NCBI GenBank assembly: GCA_964521815.1 | Contig: CAZFSN010000138.1 | Coordinates: forward strand, 1-8,808 | Origin: JAAEQD01 sp964521815 | GTDB taxonomy: Bacteria; Zixibacteria; MSB-5A5; UBA10806; 4484-95 | DNA length: 8,808 nt | Reading direction: 5' to 3' | In this document: piece by piece, positions 1-6,565 of the stretch | Numbering within the stretch: position 1 is the first letter of the stretch | Layout: every line of letters begins with the position of its first letter | Made by a program: the position numbers and the translations under genes | The notes under the pieces: model-generated | Seen by the model: only the letters and a program-made list of their open reading frames with translations | Told to the model about the DNA's origin: nothing | The model's database searches: none

Positions 1-1110
1 TACGACCGTATGCTTCAAGCCGGACTGGCCGCTCTCGGCGGACTCGATCTGCTGATAGATAGCAACCAGGATGTGCTGATTAAGCCCAATCTCGTTTATA
101 CCGAGGCTTACCCCACGACTTCGGCTATCGGATCGATAGTCAGCACGATTCAGGCGGTGCAGGCGGTGTCATCGGGTGCGGTCAATGTCGGTGATGGCGG
201 CAGTATCGATAATCAGCAGATTTACGATTACCTGGGTATTGTCCAGCCAATTAACGATACCGGAGCGAATTTACTGGTATTTTCCGATACCTATAATGTC
301 CGCCGCAACACCTGGCCCGAGGAGATACCTGATTTCGAGGTCTGGACCGATATTTACGATACGCCGATACTGATCAACCTTTGCGCGCTAAAACGTCACT
401 ATGCCGCATTCATGACCTGCGCGATCAAGCATCACGTGGGCGCTGTCTCCGGCCCCAACCGGGTCGATTCGCGCGGTTATCTTCATGGGTTCGATGATCA
501 ATCGTACGAGTTTCTGACCACGCTGGCGGAGATCGCCGGGCTGGTCAATCCCGAGCTGACTATTGTCGATGCCCGTCGGATTATGGCGATCAACGGACCG
601 ATTCTTTCTTATGGCGGCGAAATCCGCGATATGAACAAGATCGTTATCTGCGGCGATATGGTGGCCGCTGATGCCTACTGCGCCCAACTCCTGGAACAAT
701 ACGATGAGACTTTCGACGCCAGCTGGGTCAATCAGACATTGCAAAGAGCGGTCGATCTCAACCTGGGCACGGCCGATTTGAGCCGGGTGGAGATTATCGA
801 AACCGAGCAGACGAGTATCGATAATCAAATTTATAACTCAAAACCCGATAGAATTGTACTTCATCAGAATTATCCCAATCCATTTAACGCTTCCACCTCA
901 ATAAGTTTCACGCTTCCCGAAAGAACGCATTTATCACTAAAAGTATACGATTTGCTTGGTAGAGAAGTGGCCGATTTGGCTGATAGATATTTCGATTCTG
1001 GCCGGCATGTTTTGGTTTTTAATGGTAATAGTTTATCGAGCGGAACATATTATTGTAAATTATCATCGCCTGAAATTACCTTGAAAAAGGCGATGGTGTT
1101 TATTAAATAG
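1..1110 (+). CDS. DUF362 domain protein with type IX secretion sorting domain (5' partial)
   Basis: The frame is open from base 1, so the first ATG (base 10) is probably internal and the true start lies upstream; 369 residues are visible. Residues are counted from that ATG. Residues 20-230 match the DUF362 pattern: a VLIKPNLV strand, a GDGG turn, a 'LKRH...T.AIKHHVGAVSG' block near 127-148, and a 'VDARRIM...NGP' block followed by a 'GDMVAADAYCAQLL' block. No cysteine-rich ferredoxin module, found in many DUF362 proteins, is present. Residues 282-366 form a separate C-terminal module starting LHQNYPNPFN, with KVYDLLGREVADL and a final KKAMVFIK; this is a type A sorting domain of the type IX secretion system. 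The protein is therefore inferred to be secreted or surface-anchored. The biochemical role of DUF362 is not settled and I assign none. GC falls from about 56% in the body to about 38% in the tail. Confidence 0.85.
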   Translation, partial: YDRMLQAGLAALGGLDLLIDSNQDVLIKPNLVYTEAYPTTSAIGSIVSTIQAVQAVSSGAVNVGDGGSIDNQQIYDYLGIVQPINDTGANLLVFSDTYNVRRNTWPEEIPDFEVWTDIYDTPILINLCALKRHYAAFMTCAIKHHVGAVSGPNRVDSRGYLHGFDDQSYEFLTTLAEIAGLVNPELTIVDARRIMAINGPILSYGGEIRDMNKIVICGDMVAADAYCAQLLEQYDETFDASWVNQTLQRAVDLNLGTADLSRVEIIETEQTSIDNQIYNSKPDRIVLHQNYPNPFNASTSISFTLPERTHLSLKVYDLLGREVADLADRYFDSGRHVLVFNGNSLSSGTYYCKLSSPEITLKKAMVFIK

Positions 1111-1221
1111 CCTCCATTCATTAAGAATCAGCGCACGGATGCGTCAGGCGGCTTCGTAACGAGTAATATGGTAAGATCACGAATGCCATGACTCGGAAGT
1201 AAAATAGCTGATTTTTTCCGC

Positions 1222-1250
1222 TTGAAATATTTCCCAAAATAAAATATTTT
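1222..1250 (+). promoter_or_regulatory. candidate sigma-70-like promoter for the DUF1028 gene
   Basis: TTGAAA at 1222-1227 and TATTTT at 1245-1250 are separated by 17 bp and lie about 44 nt before the start codon of the DUF1028 gene. The surrounding 183-bp gap is very AT-rich, so such matches arise easily by chance. I see no clear terminator for the preceding gene in this gap. Confidence 0.3.
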
Positions 1251-1293
1251 TACAAAACTATATGAATAAATTAACCTAATAAGGAGTTGATAA

Positions 1294-2292
1294 ATGAAAA
1301 TATTGTTTTATTTAATTTATATAGTATCTCTAATCACCTTGTTCTTGCCGCTTGCGGTTTTTGGCGATGAGGCCCAGACGGATAATGAAAATATCGCCAC
1401 CTTCTCGATAGTCGCACGTGATTCAGCTACCGGCGAATTGGGTGTAGCGGTGGCCTCCCGCTTTTTCGCCGTGGGTTCGGTGGTGCCGTGGGCCGAGGCC
1501 GGAGTTGGCGCGGTGGCTACGCAATCATATGCCAACACGACATTCGGCCCTCGCGGATTGGAGCTTATGAAAGACGGCCTGACTCCGGATGAGGCGATTA
1601 AGCGTGTACTCTCCACCGATGACAATCCCGGCCAACGTCAGGTGGGAATGGTGTCAGCCGACGGCAAATCAGCAACTTATACCGGTGACGGTTGCCTTCA
1701 CTGGGCCGGCGGGCGAAATGGGCCGAATTACGCGATTCAGGGGAATATTCTGGCCGGTGAAGCCGTGGTTACGGAAATGGAAAAAGCTTTTCTGGCTAAG
1801 CAGGGCACATTGGCCGATCGTCTCTACGCCGCGCTTTTGGCGGGTGAGGCCAACGGCGGCGATTCACGCGGCAAACAATCGGCGGCCATGTTGGTGGTTA
1901 AGGCGGAAGCCGGTTATGGCGGCTATACCGACAGAGCGATTGATATCCGGGTGGATGATCACCCTGAACCGTTTAAGGAACTCGGCCGAATCCTGACTAT
2001 CGCCCAGATGAACTACGCCTGGAACGACGCCTGGACATTGTTTGAGAAAAAGCAATTCGCCGAAGCTCTTCCACCAATGGAGCGCGCCGCCCGTCTGGCG
2101 CCGGATTATGGCGAGGTGTTTTATGATCTGGCCGTGATCAGATTGGCCGCCGGTGATAAAAACAACGCCCTGGCCGCTCTGGAGAAAGCGCTTCAACTGA
2201 ACCCGAAATTGATCCAGCAAGCGCGCACGGATAATGACCTGGCCGGGTTGAGGGGAATGCCGGAGTTCGAGAAATTAATTGGCTCAAAATAA
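1294..2292 (+). CDS. exported DUF1028 protein with C-terminal TPR repeats
   Basis: This 332-residue protein starts at an ATG with AAGGAG seven bases upstream. Residues 1-24 form a signal peptide: Lys2, a long hydrophobic core, and likely cleavage after FG. Residues 35-231 match DUF1028: ATFSIVARD, the small-residue stretch GVAVASRFFAVGSVVPWAEAG, a 'GNILAG' block, and a 'GGDSRGKQSAAMLVV' block near 184-202. DUF1028 is predicted to have an Ntn-hydrolase fold; no substrate is established. Residues about 244-307 form two TPR units (WTLFEKKQFAEALPPMERA and the following ALEKALQLNP unit). The tail 'DLAGLRGMPEFEKLIG' is common at the end of TPR proteins. Many DUF1028 proteins instead carry a peptidoglycan-binding-like C-terminal domain, so the TPR tail is a variant. 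The protein probably acts in the periplasm or at the surface. Upstream spacing of 183 bp suggests its own promoter. Confidence 0.88.
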   Translation: MKILFYLIYIVSLITLFLPLAVFGDEAQTDNENIATFSIVARDSATGELGVAVASRFFAVGSVVPWAEAGVGAVATQSYANTTFGPRGLELMKDGLTPDEAIKRVLSTDDNPGQRQVGMVSADGKSATYTGDGCLHWAGGRNGPNYAIQGNILAGEAVVTEMEKAFLAKQGTLADRLYAALLAGEANGGDSRGKQSAAMLVVKAEAGYGGYTDRAIDIRVDDHPEPFKELGRILTIAQMNYAWNDAWTLFEKKQFAEALPPMERAARLAPDYGEVFYDLAVIRLAAGDKNNALAALEKALQLNPKLIQQARTDNDLAGLRGMPEFEKLIGSK

Positions 2293-2542
2293 GTTAATCA
2301 GGTTTAGTAATTGATCATGTTTACAGGGGAGGCTTTTATTTTATCTTCAAATACAAAAAAAGCGCCAATTCACAAAGTCTCGAAAATTAGCAATAAAAAA
2401 TCTCTAACGGCGGAACCAGATAACCATTGAAAATGTTTTTGCCGATGTTTTTATTGATTAAGCTGCAGGTTGTTGAATCGAGGAATTTAAGAGCAATCGT
2501 TAAGTAGAACGACAAATTATTGAACTCAATTAATAAAACAAA
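2293..2542. other. AT-rich intergenic region between the DUF1028 gene and mscS
   Basis: I see no gene here, no stem-loop with a T-tract, and no convincing promoter. A small direct repeat, ATGTTTTT at 2433-2440 and 2445-2452 (period 12), is the only regular structure. A TTGAAA at 2427-2432 has no good partner hexamer downstream. Confidence 0.5.
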
Positions 2543-2547
2543 AGGAG
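2543..2547 (+). promoter_or_regulatory. Shine-Dalgarno AGGAG that fixes the mscS start at GTG 2554
   Basis: AGGAG ends directly against the ATG at 2548, leaving no spacer, so that ATG is a poor start. Counting from AGGAG, the GTG at 2554 has a six-base spacer. Starting there gives a protein beginning (f)Met-Glu-Asp-Leu, which matches the N-terminus I recall for E. coli MscS. Confidence 0.65.
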
Positions 2548-2553
2548 ATGGTG

Positions 2554-3369
2554 GTGGAAGACCTGACTACTAAAGTGATGGAGTGGGGCGCGCTATATGG
2601 CACTAAAATTATTGGCGCTGTTGCCATTCTGGTTTTTGGACGAATCGGGGTTGGCATTTTTACCAAAATTGTCAAAAAATTATTGATTAAAAGCAAGGTT
2701 GACGAGACGCTATCGAAATTCGTCACCAGCCTGGCTAAAATCGCGTTGATGACATTTATTATAATTGCCGCTTTAGGCACTCTGGGTGTGCAAACCGCCT
2801 CGTTTGTTGCGATAATTGGTGCTGCCGGTTTAGCTATCGGTTTCGCCCTTCAGGGCTCGCTGGCTAATTTCGCCTCGGGCGTGATGCTGGTCATGTTCAA
2901 ACCGTTCAAGGTGGGCGATTATGTGGAGGCCGGTGGAACTGCCGGCACGGTCGAAGCCGTGAAGATATTCAATACTCAATTTAAAACGCCTGACAACAAA
3001 TTAGTCGTTGTCCCCAACAGCCAAATTACCGGGGGGAATATTGTCAATTATTCAGCCGAAGATACCCGCCGCGTCGATTTGGTTTTTGGTGTCGGCTATG
3101 GCGATGATATCAAGAAAGCCAAACAGACGTTGGGCCAGATTCTCAAGGAGGATGAAAGGATATTAAAAGACCCCGCGCCCACAGTGGCGGTATCCGAACT
3201 GGGCGACAGCTCGGTTAATTTCGTGGTGCGCCCCTGGGTAAAAACAGGCGATTACTGGGGTGTATATTTCGATATCACCGAAAAAGTAAAACTGACGTTT
3301 GATCAACAGGGAATCTCCATACCATTCCCTCAAACCGATGTGCATTTGCATCAAATTAAATCCGCTTAG
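2554..3369 (+). CDS. mscS: small-conductance mechanosensitive channel MscS
   Basis: This 271-residue protein is close in length to E. coli MscS (286). It is an inner-membrane channel that opens under membrane tension to release solutes during hypo-osmotic shock. Three hydrophobic segments are visible: about 15-35, 58-78 and the pore helix near 82-112. The pore helix holds the family signature GAAGLAIGFALQGSLANF, followed by the entry to the cytoplasmic beta domain (KPFKVGDYVEAGGTAGTV) and by VVVPNSQI and VGYGDDI. By alignment from memory, the two pore-gate leucines of E. coli (L105, L109) correspond to Leu93 and Phe97 here. The start is set at GTG 2554 from ribosome-site spacing; ATG 2548 would add two residues. 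The next gene begins 39 bp downstream, so co-transcription is likely. Confidence 0.95.
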   Translation: MEDLTTKVMEWGALYGTKIIGAVAILVFGRIGVGIFTKIVKKLLIKSKVDETLSKFVTSLAKIALMTFIIIAALGTLGVQTASFVAIIGAAGLAIGFALQGSLANFASGVMLVMFKPFKVGDYVEAGGTAGTVEAVKIFNTQFKTPDNKLVVVPNSQITGGNIVNYSAEDTRRVDLVFGVGYGDDIKKAKQTLGQILKEDERILKDPAPTVAVSELGDSSVNFVVRPWVKTGDYWGVYFDITEKVKLTFDQQGISIPFPQTDVHLHQIKSA

Positions 3370-3408
3370 TATGAACTTATAACTAAAATAGCAAAAAAGG
3401 AGTTAGTT

Positions 3409-4281
3409 ATGAAACACATCACTATCTACATTATCACCTTTGCTTTAGTATTGGTTGCTTCATTAACCAATGCCGAACCCTGGAAAAAATCACTCGATAC
3501 CGATTTCACGATGACTCAAAACGCCTACTCGGACAGCTGGAAAGGCGGCGAAGCCGGAAGTATTAGCTGGGTCTGGAACGCCAATGGCGTATTCGAAAAT
3601 CAGCTGTCGCCAAAATTAAATTTCAAAAACACCAGCAAACTGTCGTTCGGTCAAACCCATATCCAGGATAAGACGACCAAGCATTGGGCTAAACCGCAGA
3701 AATCCACCGACCTGATCGATATCGAAAATGTCGGAAGGTTCACCATGGGCTGGGTAGTCGATCCCTATGCCGCTTTTCGAATCGAATCTCAATTTCTGGA
3801 TGCTTCGGATACTATTGCTCACAAGAATTTATATTTAAATCCGATGAAACTGACAGAATCCGCCGGCGCTTCCAGACAATTTTACAACACCGAAAAATCA
3901 GAACTGTTATCCAGGCTGGGTTTCGCACTCCGTCAAATCCTGACTAGATCAGTAATCGATGCCCAGGGAAACACGAATTCTGTAAACACCAATGATGGCG
4001 GTTTCGAATCTGTCACTGACTATAAACTGGTTTTATCTGAGACGATGATGTATACTTCAAAGCTGTCATTGTACAAGGCGTTCTTCTTTTCCGAATCTGA
4101 TGCCGACACTGCCGATAATTGGAAAGCTATCGATATCAACTGGGAAAATCAAATTTCCGTTTCCGTAGTTAAGTATGTGACCGTATCGCTTTACATGCAG
4201 CTTTTGTATGACAAGCAAATCGATCTCAGGGGCCGTTTCAAACAGACTCTGGCGCTGGGGCTGACCTATAAGTTGTTTTAA
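3409..4281 (+). CDS. DUF3078-type outer-membrane protein
   Basis: This 290-residue protein starts at an ATG with AAAAGGAG six bases upstream. It has a clear signal peptide with likely cleavage after 'LTNA' (residue 22). The mature part begins with a tryptophan- and aromatic-rich region, and 'TMTQNAYSDSWKGGEAGSIS' near residues 34-53 resembles the start of DUF3078 proteins of Bacteroidota-like bacteria. There are no hydrophobic helices after the signal. Instead, alternating polar and aromatic stretches run to the end and finish in 'LGLTYKLF'. A terminal aromatic residue on an amphipathic strand is typical of outer-membrane beta-barrels inserted by the BAM machinery. I infer an outer-membrane barrel of unknown function. 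It lies 39 bp behind mscS and 101 bp before mscL, so a role in envelope stress is possible but not shown. Another outer-membrane barrel family is the main alternative. Confidence 0.75.
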   Translation: MKHITIYIITFALVLVASLTNAEPWKKSLDTDFTMTQNAYSDSWKGGEAGSISWVWNANGVFENQLSPKLNFKNTSKLSFGQTHIQDKTTKHWAKPQKSTDLIDIENVGRFTMGWVVDPYAAFRIESQFLDASDTIAHKNLYLNPMKLTESAGASRQFYNTEKSELLSRLGFALRQILTRSVIDAQGNTNSVNTNDGGFESVTDYKLVLSETMMYTSKLSLYKAFFFSESDADTADNWKAIDINWENQISVSVVKYVTVSLYMQLLYDKQIDLRGRFKQTLALGLTYKLF

Positions 4282-4382
4282 TACAATCGTTCAATCTGCC
4301 CGTTATATATCTTAAACGAGTTACATGACGGTCAGGTTTAATAAGATTGGAACATTTCAACATCAAAAAGAGAGAAACGAAA

Positions 4383-4847
4383 ATGGGAATGGTGAAAGAA
4401 TTTAAAGAGTTTGCCGTCAAGGGCAATGTTATTGATATGGCTGTAGGTATTATTGTTGGGGCCGCGTTCGGCACTATTGTCAAGTCGCTGGTATCCGATG
4501 TTCTTATGCCGCCGATCGGCTTGCTTCTGGGCAACGTAGATTTTTCCAATTTGTTTATTGTGCTTAAGCAGGGCGCCACTATTGCCGCGCCGTATGCTAC
4601 ATTGGCCGATGCCAGCACCGCCGGGGCGGTCACGCTCAACTATGGAATGTTTCTTAATACGATAATCAGCTTCTTGATAGTCTCTTTCGCGATCTTCATG
4701 GTTATCAAAAACATCAATCGCTTAAAAAGAAAAGAGGAAGTCAAGCCGGCTGTACCGACTACCAAAGATTGCCCATTTTGCTTTTCAAGTGTGCCGATAA
4801 AAGCGGTGAAATGCCCGTATTGCACATCGGATTTGAAAGCGGCATAG
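4383..4847 (+). CDS. mscL: large-conductance mechanosensitive channel MscL with zinc-ribbon tail
   Basis: This 154-residue protein is an inner-membrane pentameric safety valve that opens near lytic tension. Residues 1-14 (MGMVKEFKEFAVKG) align without gaps to the E. coli amphipathic N-terminal helix, which supports the start at 4383 over an upstream in-frame TTG at 4347. AAGAGAG lies seven bases upstream as a modest ribosome site. TM1 covers about 15-48 (NVIDMAVGIIVGAAFG, then MPPIGLLLG); Met19 and Ile23 sit at the constriction positions of E. coli Leu19 and Val23, with Gly22 kept. A periplasmic loop follows, then TM2 at about 88-109 (FLIVSFAIFMVIK). The usual C-terminal helix is replaced by a linker and a four-cysteine module: Cys130, Cys133, Cys144 and Cys147 (CxxC-x10-CxxC), probably zinc-binding and cytoplasmic. 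I believe similar tails occur in other MscL proteins. It faces a convergent operon. Confidence 0.95.
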   Translation: MGMVKEFKEFAVKGNVIDMAVGIIVGAAFGTIVKSLVSDVLMPPIGLLLGNVDFSNLFIVLKQGATIAAPYATLADASTAGAVTLNYGMFLNTIISFLIVSFAIFMVIKNINRLKRKEEVKPAVPTTKDCPFCFSSVPIKAVKCPYCTSDLKAA

Positions 4848-4880
4848 TAAAAGGCAAAAGTTGTAAATCTTAAAGCGGTT

Positions 4881-4916
4881 CCGTCAGGTTATACCCAAAA
4901 GGGTGTGACTTGACGG
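4881..4916 (+). other. 16-bp stem-loop with AAAA loop downstream of mscL
   Basis: Bases 4881-4896 pair along their full length with 4901-4916 around the loop AAAA. Thirteen pairs are Watson-Crick and three are G-U wobbles (4887/4910, 4890/4907, 4892/4905). On the opposite strand those three become A-C mismatches, so the structure favours plus-strand RNA, i.e. the mscL 3' end. No T-tract follows, so it is not a textbook intrinsic terminator; it may stabilise a 3' end or be a repeat element. Confidence 0.6.
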
Positions 4917-4925
4917 CGCTTGACG

Positions 4926-4953
4926 GGTAGATCTCGCTTCGCTACGATCTGCC
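4926..4953 (+). other. second stem-loop between the convergent genes
   Basis: GGTAGATC (4926-4933) pairs with GATCTGCC (4946-4953) around a 12-base loop, including one U-G wobble that works only on the plus strand. It begins ten bases after the larger stem-loop. No T-tract follows. Function unknown. Confidence 0.4.
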
Positions 4954-4984
4954 TGGACACTTAATATCTAATGGTAAAATAATA

Positions 4985-5650
4985 TTAAAAGTTAATGGCA
5001 AGTTTACCGATTGTAATTTGCTTTATCTCGCCTGTTTTAAAGTCATACAAATCTATTCTCGTGTCGTCACTTTCCAGATTCTTAACATGCTTTCTAGCCT
5101 CGTCCGCCCCCAGCGCCTTCAGCGCGATAATCGAAGTTCCCCGGATATAAGGATCGGGATCATCCAGCGTCTGGATCAGCTTCTTGATAACCGGTATATC
5201 GAAACACGATTTATCGATCTCGGCTACCCGGGCAATCGCTATACGGGCGCCTTTCTCGAACGGTTCCTCGACTAAAAACTGCGGGAGCATATGACCGTAC
5301 TCGGCGATAAGCTCCGGGACATTGCGCAATATCTCGCCGATAGCCTCCGCCGCGTACCAGCCGATATTACCGGACTCGTCATTCATCATCCAGAAAAAGC
5401 GGCGGATTAGCTTGCGCAGATTCTCCAGATTGCCCTCGGCCTTCAAGGCCGCGATTATGCCCAATCCTTCCAATGCGCGATAGCAAATAAGCGGATCGCT
5501 TTCAAACAGTAGGGAATTCATTATTCGTAAGGGATTGCGGGTTTGTTTCGCCCAGAGTTTGAGCTGGTCGAAATCGCGTTTTGCAAGAATATCGATAACA
5601 TCTTGTTTGCGCGCGCGCATACCGGTTGATAATCGATTGTTGTCTGTCAT
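4985..5650 (-). CDS. HEAT-repeat protein resembling the DVU0298 family
   Basis: This 221-residue soluble protein has no signal peptide or membrane segment. Amphipathic helix pairs of HEAT type are visible near residues 44-70, 95-112, 130-150 and 153-185; the last contains the typical 'DDPDPYIRGTSIIALKALG'. The block at 83-108 (RRFFWMMNDESG, then IGWYAAEAIGEIL) and the tail 'LYDFKTGEIKQITIGKLA' resemble a HEAT family I recall as DVU0298-like. That assignment is from memory, and the family has no known reaction. HEAT solenoids usually bind other proteins. The ATG at 5650 is the first in frame after a TGA at 5671-5669, but I see no good ribosome site. The gene lies 59 bp behind the ZIP transporter gene on the same strand and is probably the last gene of that operon. 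A link to metal handling rests on position only. Confidence 0.8.
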   Translation of the reverse strand: MTDNNRLSTGMRARKQDVIDILAKRDFDQLKLWAKQTRNPLRIMNSLLFESDPLICYRALEGLGIIAALKAEGNLENLRKLIRRFFWMMNDESGNIGWYAAEAIGEILRNVPELIAEYGHMLPQFLVEEPFEKGARIAIARVAEIDKSCFDIPVIKKLIQTLDDPDPYIRGTSIIALKALGADEARKHVKNLESDDTRIDLYDFKTGEIKQITIGKLAINF

Positions 5651-5709
5651 TATTCTTTGATTCTCATATCAGTGGGCTAAAATATTTTAACTAAAATTTA
5701 CGACACAAT

Positions 5710-6522
5710 TTATCCCAGCGCTACATCGAGAGTCATCATCACCGCGAAACCCAACATGGCGCCCAATGTGGCCGAATGCGAATGGCCGCCCGCCTGCGAT
5801 TCAGGAATAAGATCCTCGACGACGACAAAAATCATAGCCCCCGCGGCAAAGGCCAAAGCGTAGGGAAGTATCGGTCGAGCTATTATTACCAAAGCCGCGC
5901 CGAGCACGCCCGCAATTGGTTCCACCGTGCCTGATAGCTGGCCATACCAGAACGCTTTCCCGCGCGATACGGCCTCCCGCCGCAGAGGTATCGAAACCGC
6001 CGTACCCTCCGGAAAATTCTGTATACCGATACCGATCGCCAGCGCCACCGCCCCGGCCAGCGTAGCCGATTCAAATCCGGCGGCGGCCGCCCCGAAAGCC
6101 ACGCCAACCGCCAGTCCCTCGGGGAAATTATGAAGCGTAATCGCCAAAACCAAAAGCGTCGTCCTTTTCCAGTGAGTACTAACGCCCTCGGTTTCTTTTT
6201 GTTCGGGATGGAAATGCGGCAGAATCCTATCCGCCAGACGGAGAAAAGCGGCTCCAAATAGGAAACCAACAAGCGCGGGCACCCAGGCCGGGATAGATTT
6301 GCCCTCAGACATCTCGATAGCGGGCGCCAGAAGCGACCAATAGCTGGCGGCAATCATCACCCCGGCCGCGAACCCCAGCATCGAATCAAGCGTCTTACGG
6401 CTGAATTCTTTAGATAAGAAAACCATAGCCGCGCCGGCCGCGGTGACAAACCAGGTGAAACAGGTGGCTAATAATGCTTGTGTGATAGGACCAAGGTTAA
6501 CGAACCAGGCTACGCTTTCCAT
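5710..6522 (-). CDS. ZIP family divalent metal transporter (GufA type)
   Basis: This 270-residue inner-membrane protein has about eight hydrophobic segments, the normal size for a bacterial ZIP. ZIP proteins move zinc, iron, manganese or similar divalent cations into the cytoplasm. The two metal-site helices are clear: HNFPEG at 131-136 and QNFPEG at 168-173, followed by 'GQLSGTVEPIAG' with Glu201. Compared from memory with Bordetella BbZIP, His131, Glu135, Gln168, Glu172 and Glu201 match binuclear-site ligands, while Asn169 stands where BbZIP has Asp. A histidine pair (HSH, 247-249) sits in the last loop. The central cytoplasmic loop has a short HFH run (103-105). GGAG lies seven bases before the ATG. 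The gene follows a ferritin-like gene by 43 bp and precedes the HEAT gene by 59 bp. The transported metal cannot be read from the sequence; iron or manganese is suggested by the neighbours. Confidence 0.93.
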   Translation of the reverse strand: MESVAWFVNLGPITQALLATCFTWFVTAAGAAMVFLSKEFSRKTLDSMLGFAAGVMIAASYWSLLAPAIEMSEGKSIPAWVPALVGFLFGAAFLRLADRILPHFHPEQKETEGVSTHWKRTTLLVLAITLHNFPEGLAVGVAFGAAAAGFESATLAGAVALAIGIGIQNFPEGTAVSIPLRREAVSRGKAFWYGQLSGTVEPIAGVLGAALVIIARPILPYALAFAAGAMIFVVVEDLIPESQAGGHSHSATLGAMLGFAVMMTLDVALG

Positions 6523-6565
6523 TCGCGGTCTCCGTATGAGATTAAAAAATAATCAATTCGTCTTG

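Noticed and set aside
388..828. 146-codon minus-strand frame inside the DUF362 gene
   Set aside because: It lies fully antisense to a well-supported domain protein and resembles nothing; a shadow frame.
4347..4382. Upstream TTG start that would extend MscL by 12 residues
   Set aside because: The added residues are not part of MscL, and the ATG at 4383 aligns exactly with the E. coli N-terminus.
4881..4953. Stem-loops as a standard intrinsic terminator or a CRISPR repeat
   Set aside because: Neither stem is followed by a T-tract, and there are no regularly spaced repeats or spacers.
5886..6353. 155-codon minus-strand frame inside the ZIP gene
   Set aside because: Arg/Trp-rich out-of-frame translation of the ZIP gene with no domain.
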